In this document: positions 36,214-44,353 of the stretch, piece by piece
Numbering within the stretch: position 1 is the stretch's first letter
How the letters are laid out: every line of letters begins with the position of its first letter
Origin: Aquipseudomonas alcaligenes_A
GTDB taxonomy: Bacteria; Pseudomonadota; Gammaproteobacteria; Pseudomonadales; Pseudomonadaceae
Direction: 5' to 3' (one strand)
DNA length: 64,000 nucleotides
NCBI GenBank assembly: GCA_048595745.1
Contig: CP184361.1
Program-made: the position numbers and the translations under genes
Notes under the pieces: generated by a model
Seen by the model: the letters and a program-made list of their open reading frames with translations, nothing else
What the model was told of the DNA's origin: nothing
The model's database searches: none

Positions 36214-37560
36214 CTATTCGGCGGCAGCCGCGACCCGCACCGCACCACGACGGCTCTCACCCTGCGCCACCACGCAGTTGCGCCCGGCTTTCTTGGCCGC
36301 ATAAAGGGCCTTGTCGGCACAGCGAATCACCTCGTCGGCGGAACGCTGCTGCAGCTCACGCTCGGCCACGCCGATACTGATGGTCACCGATACACTGCCA
36401 GCCCCGCCGGGCCTGCGCCGCTGGCGCCCCTCCTTGTCGCTCTTCGGGCGCTGCTGGCGATCGCGCAGCTGCAGCGGATACTTCTCGACCGCCTCGCGCA
36501 CCGCCTCCAGGTGCGGCCGGCACTCGTCCAGCGACTTGCCGGGAAACACCAGGGTGAACTCCTCGCCCCCGTAGCGATAAGCCTTGCCACCGCCGCCGAC
36601 CTTGCGCAGCTGGCTGGCGACCAGCTTGAGCACTTCGTCGCCAACGTCGTGGCCGTGGGTGTCGTTGAATTTCTTGAAGTGATCAACGTCGGCCATGGCG
36701 ATCACGTAATTGCGCCCCAGGCGCTCCAGGCGGTCGTTCAGCGCGCGGCGCCCGGGTAGCCCGGTGAGTTCGTCGCGATAGGCCATCTGATAGGCCTCGT
36801 GCACCACCGCCGCCACGATCATCAGCATCACCAGGCTGCTCATCACCTGCAACGCATGCGGCAAGATGAAGGTGTTGGGCAGCATCCACAGCAGCCCGAG
36901 CAGGCCTAGCAACAGCGCCGCATGTAGCGGCCGCGGCTGGCGCAGGTACTGCACCGCGAGCAGCACACCGGCGATCAGGAACAGCGGGTAGGCCAGCTGG
37001 ATCAGGCTCATCCACTGCCCATGCCAGAGCGGCCAGTGGATCTCCGTCAACCAGCCCTGCAGGCCGGCGGGGAAGCGACGCGCCAGGGCCAGCGCAGTGC
37101 CGCCGATAGCCAGCAGCACGGCGGCTCGCGCCACCATGTCCTGCAGCAGGTGGCTACGCTCGCGCCAGGCGCCGAACAGGCCGTACAGCAACGGCAGCAG
37201 CAAGCTGCACAGATGGAACACCAGCGCGGCATCCTGGCGCACCTGGCCCTGCTCGCGGAAGTGATCGGTCTGGATGTCCAGCAGGAAGTAGGCGAGGTAG
37301 ACCACCACCAGCAGGGAGAACTCGCGCTGGCGGCCATAGACCACGCAGAAGGCGCCGCCCAGCAGCAGGAGAAGGGTCGGCAGCACGTTGAACAGCGACA
37401 GGAAGAACTCGCTCAGCTCCCCCAGGCGCGCCACGGCCAGGCCGGCCAGCAGCAGTGGCAGGGCGGTCAGCAGATGGTCGGGGCGGTAGGCGCTTAGACG
37501 AGGCACGGGCAACGGAGCATTGGCTGGGATGATGCAGCATTCTGCCTGCATCGCACGCAA
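36214..37560 (-). CDS. Membrane diguanylate cyclase without an RxxD inhibitory site
   Basis: 448 residues. About seven hydrophobic segments (roughly 28-255) form a membrane sensor, followed by a GGDEF domain with active motif YRYGGEEF (GGEEF 331-335), preceded by MADVDHFKKFND and DRDELTGLPGRR-type start (RDELTGLPG). The residues five before GGEEF are KAYRY, and no RxxD I-site lies in place, so product inhibition may be absent. There is an unusual Arg/Lys-rich insert (about 366-386). It lies between two acyl-CoA dehydrogenases, all on one strand. The start could also be at the second Met. Confidence 0.85.
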   Translation of the reverse strand: MRAMQAECCIIPANAPLPVPRLSAYRPDHLLTALPLLLAGLAVARLGELSEFFLSLFNVLPTLLLLLGGAFCVVYGRQREFSLLVVVYLAYFLLDIQTDHFREQGQVRQDAALVFHLCSLLLPLLYGLFGAWRERSHLLQDMVARAAVLLAIGGTALALARRFPAGLQGWLTEIHWPLWHGQWMSLIQLAYPLFLIAGVLLAVQYLRQPRPLHAALLLGLLGLLWMLPNTFILPHALQVMSSLVMLMIVAAVVHEAYQMAYRDELTGLPGRRALNDRLERLGRNYVIAMADVDHFKKFNDTHGHDVGDEVLKLVASQLRKVGGGGKAYRYGGEEFTLVFPGKSLDECRPHLEAVREAVEKYPLQLRDRQQRPKSDKEGRQRRRPGGAGSVSVTISIGVAERELQQRSADEVIRCADKALYAAKKAGRNCVVAQGESRRGAVRVAAAAE

Positions 37561-37612
37561 AGGGCAGCGGAAATCCTTCGCATTCCGTCGTGCATTTTCC
37601 TCGACCCATAAA

Positions 37613-37640
37613 AAAACCGCAGCCCGAAGGCTGCGGTTTT
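37613..37640 (-). terminator. Terminator of the distal acyl-CoA dehydrogenase gene
   Basis: AAAACCGCAG and CTGCGGTTTT form a 10-bp stem with an 8-nt loop; minus-strand reading ends in TTTTTTTATGG. It lies 22 bp past the gene's stop codon. Confidence 0.93.
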
Positions 37641-37662
37641 CTGACCTGAGGTCGGACCGGAC

Positions 37663-39468
37663 TTAGTAGCCCAGAGCGAAGTGCTCTTCGTCCATTTCCA
37701 TCAGGTTGTTGGCGCCGGACAGCATGGCTTCGACGTGGGCACGAGTACGCGGCAGGATGCGCTGGAAGTAGAAGCGCGCGGTCTGCAGCTTGGCCTTGTA
37801 GAAAGCTTCGTCGTCGGTACCGGCAGCCAGCTTCTCGGCGGCCAGACGCGCCATGTCGGCCCAGAAGTAGGCCAGGCAGGCGTAGCCGGAGTACATCAGG
37901 TAGTCCACGGAAGCGGCACCGACTTCTTCGCGATCTTTCATCGCAGCCATGCCGATCTTCATGGTGATGTCGCCCCACTCCTTGTTCAGCTGAGCCAGCG
38001 GAGCAACGAGGCCCTTGATGGCTTCGTTGCCTTCGTTGGCCTGGCAGAACTTGTGCACGATCTTGGTGAAGTTCTTCAGCGCGCCGCCCTGGGTCATCAG
38101 GACCTTACGACCCAGCAGGTCGAGGGCCTGAACGCCGGTGGTGCCTTCGTACATCATCGAGATACGGCAGTCGCGCATGTTCTGCTCCATGCCCCACTCG
38201 GCGATGAAGCCGTGGCCGCCGTAGATCTGCATGCCGTGGGAGGACGCTTCGAAGCCGACTTCGGTCATGAAGGCCTTGGCGATCGGAGTCAGGAAAGCCA
38301 GCAGCTCGTCGGCGGCCTTCTTCTCTTCTTCGTCCTGGCTGTACTTGACCAGGTCAACCTGCTTGGCAGCGAAGTAGACCATGGCGCGGTTGCCTTCGGC
38401 GAAAGCCTTCATGGTCAGCAGCATACGACGCACGTCCGGGTGGACGATGATCGGGTCGGCCGCTTTGTCCGGCGCTTTCGGACCGGTCAGGGAACGCATC
38501 TGCAGACGCTCGCGAGCGTACTTCAGGCCGCCCTGGAAGCCGATTTCGGCGTGGGCCAAACCCTGCAGGGCGGTACCCAGACGAGCAGTGTTCATGAAGG
38601 TGAACATGCAGTTCAGGCCTTTGTTGGCCGGGCCGATCAGGTAGCCAGTGGCACCGTCGAAGTTCATCACGCAGGTGGCGTTGCCGTGGATGCCCATCTT
38701 GTGCTCGATCGAGCCGCAGGAAACGCTGTTGCGCTGACCGGCGGAACCATCGGCGTTCGGCAGGAACTTCGGCACGATGAACAGGGAGATACCCTTGGTG
38801 CCCTGCGGGGCGTCGGGCAGGCGGGCCAGCACGATGTGGACGATGTTGCCCGACATGTCGTGCTCACCGGCGGAGATGAAGATCTTGGTGCCGGAAACCT
38901 TGTAGGAACCGTCGGCCTGGGGCTCGGCCTTGGTGCGCAGCATGCCCAGGTCGGTACCGCAGTGCGGCTCGGTCAGGCACATGGTGCCGGTCCACTCGCC
39001 GGAAACCAGCTTGGTCAGGTAGACGTGCTTCTGCTCGTCGGTACCGTGCTCGGAGATGGTGTTCATGGCCCCGTGCGACAGGCCCGGGTACATGCCCCAG
39101 GACCAGTTGGCTTCGCCAACCATTTCGCTGATGGCCAGACCCAGGGATTCCGGCAGACCTTGACCGCCGTGCTCGACGTCATGAGCCAGGCTCGGCCAGC
39201 CGCCTTCGACGAACTGTTGGTAGGCTTCTTTGAAGCCGGTCGGGGTCTTCACGCCTTCCGGAGTCCAGGTGCAGCCCTCGATGTCACCCACACGATTCAG
39301 CGGAGCGATTACCTGCTCGCAGAACTTGGCGCCTTCTTCGAGGATGGCGTTGACCATGTCCGGGGTAGCATCTTGGCAAGCCGGCAGGCTCTGATAGTGC
39401 GCTTCGTAGCCGAGCAGTTCGTCGCGAACGAAGCGGATATCACGCAAGGGGGCCTTGTACTCAGGCAT
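37663..39468 (-). CDS. Acyl-CoA dehydrogenase (FadE-type), PsrA-box-controlled
   Basis: 601 residues, same ~600-residue FadE class as the 34311-36089 gene: MCLTEPHCGTDLGMLRTKAEPQ, FISAGEHDM, MMYEGTTGVQALDLLGRK. FAD-dependent first step of beta-oxidation. It is transcribed from its own promoter, where two overlapping PsrA-type operators cover the -10 (39575-39618), so expression should rise when long-chain acyl ligands release PsrA. The stop is followed by a strong terminator, making it a monocistron. Confidence 0.9.
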   Translation of the reverse strand: MPEYKAPLRDIRFVRDELLGYEAHYQSLPACQDATPDMVNAILEEGAKFCEQVIAPLNRVGDIEGCTWTPEGVKTPTGFKEAYQQFVEGGWPSLAHDVEHGGQGLPESLGLAISEMVGEANWSWGMYPGLSHGAMNTISEHGTDEQKHVYLTKLVSGEWTGTMCLTEPHCGTDLGMLRTKAEPQADGSYKVSGTKIFISAGEHDMSGNIVHIVLARLPDAPQGTKGISLFIVPKFLPNADGSAGQRNSVSCGSIEHKMGIHGNATCVMNFDGATGYLIGPANKGLNCMFTFMNTARLGTALQGLAHAEIGFQGGLKYARERLQMRSLTGPKAPDKAADPIIVHPDVRRMLLTMKAFAEGNRAMVYFAAKQVDLVKYSQDEEEKKAADELLAFLTPIAKAFMTEVGFEASSHGMQIYGGHGFIAEWGMEQNMRDCRISMMYEGTTGVQALDLLGRKVLMTQGGALKNFTKIVHKFCQANEGNEAIKGLVAPLAQLNKEWGDITMKIGMAAMKDREEVGAASVDYLMYSGYACLAYFWADMARLAAEKLAAGTDDEAFYKAKLQTARFYFQRILPRTRAHVEAMLSGANNLMEMDEEHFALGY

Positions 39469-39574
39469 AGCGGTAAACCTCTACGGTGGATTCCTTAGTG
39501 TTAGGGTGACCGAGCGAATCGGTCATGTGCGGGATGACTCCCGACGCCCGGCAGGCACGAACCGGCCCAGCAAT

Positions 39575-39601
39575 CAAACAGGCGTTTGAAACATACGTTT
39601 A
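39575..39601. promoter_or_regulatory. Two tandem PsrA-type operators
   Basis: CAAAC-AGGC-GTTTG (39575-39588) is a perfect palindromic match to the PsrA consensus (C/G)AAAC-N2-4-GTTT(G/C). GAAAC-ATAC-GTTTA (39588-39601) is a near match sharing one base. Both overlap the -10 of the acyl-CoA dehydrogenase promoter, as expected for a repressor. Confidence 0.75.
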
Positions 39602-39618
39602 CGCCCTACCCTTGTCAA
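39590..39618 (-). promoter_or_regulatory. Sigma70 promoter of the distal acyl-CoA dehydrogenase
   Basis: Reading the minus strand, a perfect TTGACA (39618-39613), a 17-bp spacer and TATGTT (39595-39590). The predicted start near 39583 leaves a leader of about 115 nt. Confidence 0.75.
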
Positions 39619-39636
39619 GCACCCGCCAGGAGCCGC

Positions 39637-40395
39637 TCAGGCCAGCAGATCGACCGTTGGCACGGGGGCCTGCAGCTGGGCCAGACGCAGGTATAAATCC
39701 AGTCTAGGCGGTGGCGCGCTGGGTTGCCGCTCCTGATCTGCCGTCTCTTCCTCGCGAGCCTTGCGCTCCTCCTCCGCGGCGAGGCGCTCCTCGCGCAGCG
39801 CGGCACGCTCCTCGGCGGCGCTGGCCGCCTCTTCACGGCGCAACTGCGCCAGCTCGGCGCGCGCCTGGGTCGCCTGGGCGGCGGCCTGGGCGGCGACGCG
39901 GCGGTCCTGGGCGGAGGGCTCGGCGGGCGCCAGGGCGGCGCGCTGCACCAGCTCCATCTTGCGCAGGGTCGCCTCGGGATCATTGGGAATAGGGCTGCTG
40001 TCGATGCTGACTTCGCCACCAATGGCGTAGCGCTTGCCATCCGGGCCGCGAGTAAAGGTGTAGGTGGGGGCTCCGGCATAGGCGCCGCCGACCGCCGCAT
40101 GGGCCTGCTCGTGAGCCCGCACCTCGCGATCACGAGTGGCCAGCTCGGCAATCTCCAGCTGCTCCTGGCGTTGCTGCTGGGCTTCGCGGGGGGATGCCTT
40201 TTCCTCTTCCGCCTCGCCGCGTGCCGGGCTGGCCGCCTCGTCGCGCAGGGCCGTGTCGTCGGTAGAGGTGACTGACTGGCCGGAGGGCAGGGACTCTTCG
40301 CTGGGAGCAGGCTGGGAAAGACTGGACGAAACGGGGCGGGCCGCCTGGGACAACGGCAGAGGCGCGACATAGAGCGTAGCGCTGCCGATCTGCAT
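39637..40395 (-). CDS. Putative metalloprotease, CJM1_0395/SprA-related family
   Basis: 252 residues. A central segment, REVRAHEQAHAAVGG, fits the HExxH-like HEQAH core of the SprA-related putative metalloprotease family, followed by YTFTRGPDGKRYAIGGEVSID. The N-terminal third is low-complexity Ser/Pro/Glu, and the C-terminal third is an Ala/Glu/Arg-rich coiled coil. No signal peptide. Substrate unknown. It is followed by a 168-bp promoter region for the acyl-CoA dehydrogenase. Confidence 0.75.
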   Translation of the reverse strand: MQIGSATLYVAPLPLSQAARPVSSSLSQPAPSEESLPSGQSVTSTDDTALRDEAASPARGEAEEEKASPREAQQQRQEQLEIAELATRDREVRAHEQAHAAVGGAYAGAPTYTFTRGPDGKRYAIGGEVSIDSSPIPNDPEATLRKMELVQRAALAPAEPSAQDRRVAAQAAAQATQARAELAQLRREEAASAAEERAALREERLAAEEERKAREEETADQERQPSAPPPRLDLYLRLAQLQAPVPTVDLLA

Positions 40396-40451
40396 CAGAC
40401 CCTCCTCGCCGCGGGGCGAGCCCTCTATTTACTGCGGCGCTGACGCTCCGG

Positions 40452-40748
40452 TCAGGCGCGGGTGTCGATCAGCGTGCCCAGCACTTCGTCGGCGGTTTCC
40501 ACCACCCGCGCGCTGGCCTGCACTTCGTTACGCCCCTGCATCAGGCCGACCAGGCTCTCGGCCATGTCGGCCTGGGTGTTGGCCTGGCTCTGCGGGCTCG
40601 GTTCGACCTGCTGGGCCGGGGGCGCCTCGGCCGGCGCCCGCGTCGGCAAGGTATTACCGGCGATCTCACTGGCTGCCTGCTCGACACGGCGCTGCCCGGC
40701 CTGAATGCCGCTGAGACCCGCACTGAAAGCGTTACCAGAGATTTCCAT
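40452..40748 (-). CDS. Small flagellar-axial-like (D0-only) protein
   Basis: 98 residues. The N-terminal segment SGNAFSAGLSGIQAGQRRVEQAASEIAGNT resembles the start of flagellar rod and hook proteins, and the C-terminal segment VGLMQGRNEVQASARVVETADEVLGTLID resembles their C-terminus. Between them is only a 30-residue Pro/Gln-rich loop, so the whole protein would be a pair of coiled-coil D0 arms without a filament body. I set the start at MEISGNAF, preceded by GAGGGAG at 8-bp spacing. Function unknown; I recall a homologue in this position in PAO1 (PA0505). Confidence 0.7.
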   Translation of the reverse strand: MEISGNAFSAGLSGIQAGQRRVEQAASEIAGNTLPTRAPAEAPPAQQVEPSPQSQANTQADMAESLVGLMQGRNEVQASARVVETADEVLGTLIDTRA

Positions 40749-40843
40749 GCTTGCGACTCCCTCACGGGACAGACTCATGCCTGCAATTGAAGCAGAAAAT
40801 GCTCAAAAAACGTACAAGCAAAGCGCGATGGCCGATCAGCGGC

Positions 40844-41521
40844 TTATAACGCCGACAAACTCAGGTGCGCCGCCACCGCCGCGGGTGTCGCCAAGGCCAG
40901 ACGAGGCACTCGCCCGAGACAGGGCGCAGGCAGGCGCTCGGCCAGGGTCGCCAGGTTCTCCTCCAGGCGCGAGGTCTGTGGATCGACAATATTGGCCACC
41001 CAGCCCGCCAGATGCAGGCCGTCGTGCGCGATGGCCTCGGCGGTCAACACCGCGTGATTGATGCAGCCCAGGCGCACACCGACCACCAGGATCACCGGCA
41101 ACTCCAACGCCACGGCCAGGTCGGCCAGGGTCTCGCTCCCGGCCAGCGGCACGCGCCAGCCACCAGCGCCCTCGACCAGGGTGAAATCGGCGCCACGCGC
41201 CAGCACCTGCTGCACCGCCGGGCGCAAGCGCGCCACGTTCAGCTCGACAGCCGCCTCGCGCGCGGCCAGATGCGGCGCGATGGCGGGCGCGAAGGCGAAG
41301 GGATTGACCTCGGCATAGTCCAGTGCCAGCGAGCACTGCCCGAGCAGGGCCAGCGCGTCGTCGTTGCGCAGCCCCGCGGCCGTCTGCTCGCAGCCGGAAG
41401 CCACCGGCTTGGCCGCCGCCGTGCTCAACCCTGCCAAGCGGGCGGCGTGCAGCAGGCCCGCGGCGATGGTGGTCTTGCCGATCTCGGTGTCGGTGCCCGT
41501 GACGAAGAAGGCTTGGGCCAT
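40844..41521 (-). CDS. bioD: Dethiobiotin synthetase
   Basis: 225 residues, ATP-dependent; closes the ureido ring of dethiobiotin from diaminopelargonate. P-loop in FFVTGTDTEIGKTT near the start; KPVASGC and the EGAGGWRVPL Mg/ATP segment follow. Last of the bioF-H-C-D run on this strand. bioC stops 36 bp upstream. Confidence 0.95.
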   Translation of the reverse strand: MAQAFFVTGTDTEIGKTTIAAGLLHAARLAGLSTAAAKPVASGCEQTAAGLRNDDALALLGQCSLALDYAEVNPFAFAPAIAPHLAAREAAVELNVARLRPAVQQVLARGADFTLVEGAGGWRVPLAGSETLADLAVALELPVILVVGVRLGCINHAVLTAEAIAHDGLHLAGWVANIVDPQTSRLEENLATLAERLPAPCLGRVPRLALATPAAVAAHLSLSAL

Positions 41522-41557
41522 GGCTGTTATTCCTCGAAGTCGTGGGGCACGCGGCCC

Positions 41558-42346
41558 TTAGTCGGGCCGCCGCAGCACGCCGTAAACCACTTGGTAGGTG
41601 GCCGGCAGCCCAGCGGGCTGGCGAAAATGCTCGTAGGCCTCGACCAGGGCGCGAATGCGCGCACGCCCGATAAGGCCGTCGGGACGCCCCGGATTGAGGT
41701 TGTGTGCGCCCAGGGCCTTGAGCTCATGGGTCAGCGCGCGCAGGTCGGGAAAATGCAGCACCCGGGCCTGGCGCTCCAGCGTCAGCACCTGTAGCCCACT
41801 GGCGGCACACAGTGCCTGGTAGCCCTCGAAGCGGCGGAAGCGATTGACGTGGACGAACCCATCCACCGCCTGCCAACTGTCGCGCAGCTCCTGCAGGGTA
41901 CCGACGCACAGGCTGCTGAACGCCAGCACGCCACCAGGCCGCAGCACGCGGCGCGCTTCGCCGAGCACGGCGGCGAAATCGCCGCACCATTGCACGGCCA
42001 GGCTGGAGAACATCAGGTCGAGGCTGCCATCACGCAGCGGCAAACGCTCGGCATCGCCAGCGATGAAATGGCCCGCCCCACCCTGCGGCCGGGCATGGCG
42101 CAGCATGCCCTCGGCCAGGTCCAGGGCCACACCTTCGGCCTGCGGGTAATGCTCGGCCAGGCGCCGGGTGAAATGCCCGGTGCCACTGCCCAGGTCCAGC
42201 CAGCGGGTCGGCAGCAATGGCGGCAGGCGTTGCAGCAGTTCACCGCCGACCGCGCGCTGCAATTCGGCAACGCTATCGTAACTCGCCGCCGCCCGGGAAA
42301 AGGATTCGGCCACCCGGCGCTTGTCCGGCAGTGCAGCGTCAGACAT
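41558..42346 (-). CDS. bioC: Malonyl-ACP O-methyltransferase
   Basis: 262 residues. SAM-dependent methylation of malonyl-ACP that starts pimeloyl synthesis. Motif I is WLDLGSGTGHFTRRLA; SFSRAAASYDSVAELQR near the N-terminus is typical. The ATG of MSDAALPDKR overlaps the end of bioH by 8 bp, so the two are coupled; the open frame extends upstream through bioH without support. Confidence 0.94.
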   Translation of the reverse strand: MSDAALPDKRRVAESFSRAAASYDSVAELQRAVGGELLQRLPPLLPTRWLDLGSGTGHFTRRLAEHYPQAEGVALDLAEGMLRHARPQGGAGHFIAGDAERLPLRDGSLDLMFSSLAVQWCGDFAAVLGEARRVLRPGGVLAFSSLCVGTLQELRDSWQAVDGFVHVNRFRRFEGYQALCAASGLQVLTLERQARVLHFPDLRALTHELKALGAHNLNPGRPDGLIGRARIRALVEAYEHFRQPAGLPATYQVVYGVLRRPD

Positions 42347-43070
42347 CGCCGGCCTCGGTGATAAAGGCATGAATGGCGGCGGCCACCTCGTGCGGGCGCT
42401 CCAGCGGGAAGGCATGGCTGACTTCCTCGATTAAACCCACCTCGATATCCGGCTGCAGTGCCAGCAGCTCGCCGGCCACCTCGGCCGGCACCAGTGCATC
42501 GGCACCGGCCAGCAGATGCAGCTGTGGCCCGACGAAGCGCTGCAGGGCGCTGCGCCCGTCGAAGTTGCCCAGCACCTCCAGACCGGCCAGCAGCACCTCG
42601 GGGTCCAGGTTCGGTGCCGCGGCCTGCAGCTGACGCGCGAGGCCGCGCGCCTCGCTCGAACCCTGGGTGCAGAGCAGGCTGAAGCGTTTTAGCGTGGCCG
42701 CCGGATGGTCACGGCAGCCGGCGACGAAGGCGTCGAAGGAGGCCTCGTCCATGCCATATGGCCAGTCTGCCCCGGCGACGAAACAGGGGTTGCTGGCCAG
42801 GGTCAGCAGGCCGCGGCAGCGCTCGCCGCGCAGAGCCGCCAGCTCGCTGGCGAGCATGCCGCCGAGCGACCAGCCGCCCAGCCAGGTGTGTGGCGGCAGG
42901 CGCTCGTCCAGCTCCAGCAACCAGTCGCGCGGCTCGCCACGACTCAGCTCGGGCAGCGGCTCGATATCCACCCTGAGTGCCGGGTCGAGCCCACGCAGGG
43001 CCTCGGCCAGCACCTCCAGCGGCAGGCTACCCAGGCCCCAGCCCGGTAGCAGGATCAGATGATCACGCAT
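42339..43070 (-). CDS. bioH: Pimeloyl-ACP methyl ester carboxylesterase
   Basis: 243 residues, alpha/beta hydrolase. Removes the methyl cap from pimeloyl-ACP methyl ester at the end of the chain-building stage. Nucleophile Ser in GGWSLGGMLA, acid in LLAGADALVP and His in EVSHAFPLE. It overlaps bioF by 8 bp upstream and bioC by 8 bp downstream. Confidence 0.93.
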   Translation of the reverse strand: MRDHLILLPGWGLGSLPLEVLAEALRGLDPALRVDIEPLPELSRGEPRDWLLELDERLPPHTWLGGWSLGGMLASELAALRGERCRGLLTLASNPCFVAGADWPYGMDEASFDAFVAGCRDHPAATLKRFSLLCTQGSSEARGLARQLQAAAPNLDPEVLLAGLEVLGNFDGRSALQRFVGPQLHLLAGADALVPAEVAGELLALQPDIEVGLIEEVSHAFPLERPHEVAAAIHAFITEAGDV

Positions 43071-44232
43071 CTTGGTTCACCAATGGCCAGCACTCGGCCA
43101 GCGCGGCCAGCAGCCGTTCCAGCTGCGCCTCGCTGTGGGCGGCGGACAAGGTCACGCGCAGGCGTGCGCTGCCAGCTGGCACGGTCGGCGGGCGGATGGC
43201 GCCGACCAGCAGGCCGCGATCCTTGAGCAACGCGGAGAGTTTGAGCGCCCGCTCACTGTCGCCGACCAGGATCGGCTGGATCGGCGTCGGGCTGGCCATC
43301 AGGTTCAGGCCAATCTCCGTGGCGCCAGCGCGGAAGCGGGCGATCAGCCGGTTGAGGTGCTCGCGGCGCCAGCCTTCCGTGCGCAGCAGCTCCAGGCTCT
43401 TCAGCGTGGCGCAGGCCACGGCCGGCGGCTGGCTGGTGGTGTAGATGTAGGGGCGGGCGAACTGGATCAGCGTCTCGATCAGCTCCTCGCTGCCGGCGAC
43501 GAAGGCGCCGGCGGTGCCGAAGCCCTTGCCCAGGGTGCCGACCAGCACCGGCACGTCCTCGATCCCCAGGCCGAAATGCTCGACGATGCCGCCGCCGGTG
43601 GCGCCCAGCGGGCCGAAGCCGTGAGCGTCATCGACCATCACCCAGGCGCCCTTGCTGCGGGCTTCGGCGCACAGCGCCGGCAGGTCGGCCAGGTCGCCGT
43701 CCATGCTGAACACGCCGTCGGTCACCACCAGGGTATTGCCCTCTGCCTTATCCAGGCGCTTGCTCAGGCTGACTGCATCGTTGTGCAGGTAGCGCGAAAA
43801 GCGCGCGCCGGACAGCAGGCCGGCGTCCAACAGCGAGGCGTGGTTGAGACGGTCCTCCAGCACCGTATCGCCCTGCCCGACCAGCGCGGTGACGGCAGCC
43901 AGATTGGCCATGTAGCCTGTGGAGAACAGCAGCGCGCGCGCGCGCCCGGTGAACGCGGCCAGGGCTTCCTCCAGTTCGTGGTGAGGCGAGCTGTGGCCGA
44001 TCACCAGGTGCGAGGCACCGCCGCCGACGCCCCATTGTTCCGCGCCAGCGCGCAGCGCCGCAATCACCTCGGGGTGGTTGGCCAGGCCCAGGTAGTCGTT
44101 GGAACAGAAGGCCAGCAGCGGGCGGCCGTCGACCACCACCTCGGGCCCCTGCGGGCTTTCCAGCAGCGGACGCTGGCGGTAGAGGTGGGCGGCGTGGCGC
44201 TCGGCTAAACGGGCGGCGAGATCGAAAGGCAT
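43063..44232 (-). CDS. bioF: 8-amino-7-oxononanoate synthase
   Basis: 389 residues, PLP enzyme of the alpha-oxoamine synthase family; condenses pimeloyl-ACP/CoA with alanine. HASLLDAGLL, DDAHGFGPLG and the lysine-containing GTLGKGFGTAG are present. It overlaps bioH by 8 bp. Between it and bioB lies an intergenic palindromic repeat (44257-44342). Confidence 0.96.
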   Translation of the reverse strand: MPFDLAARLAERHAAHLYRQRPLLESPQGPEVVVDGRPLLAFCSNDYLGLANHPEVIAALRAGAEQWGVGGGASHLVIGHSSPHHELEEALAAFTGRARALLFSTGYMANLAAVTALVGQGDTVLEDRLNHASLLDAGLLSGARFSRYLHNDAVSLSKRLDKAEGNTLVVTDGVFSMDGDLADLPALCAEARSKGAWVMVDDAHGFGPLGATGGGIVEHFGLGIEDVPVLVGTLGKGFGTAGAFVAGSEELIETLIQFARPYIYTTSQPPAVACATLKSLELLRTEGWRREHLNRLIARFRAGATEIGLNLMASPTPIQPILVGDSERALKLSALLKDRGLLVGAIRPPTVPAGSARLRVTLSAAHSEAQLERLLAALAECWPLVNQDA

Positions 44233-44256
44233 GGATGGCTCGATGAGGTTTCATCT

Positions 44257-44342
44257 CCCCCTCTCCCGCTCGCGGGAGAGGGGCCGGGGGAGAGGGTTGA
44301 AACCGCCCCTCTCCCCAGCCCTCTCCCATCAATGGGAGAGGG
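44257..44342. repeat. Paired CTCTCCC intergenic palindromes
   Basis: Two hairpins of the same type: arms 44258-44269/44272-44283 (12 bp) and 44319-44329/44332-44342 (11 bp), both built on CCCTCTCCC...GGGAGAGGG. This family of intergenic repeats is common in Pseudomonas and relatives; between bioF and bioB it may stabilise or end the mRNA. Confidence 0.8.
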
Positions 44343-44353
44343 GGCGTTCTGCG

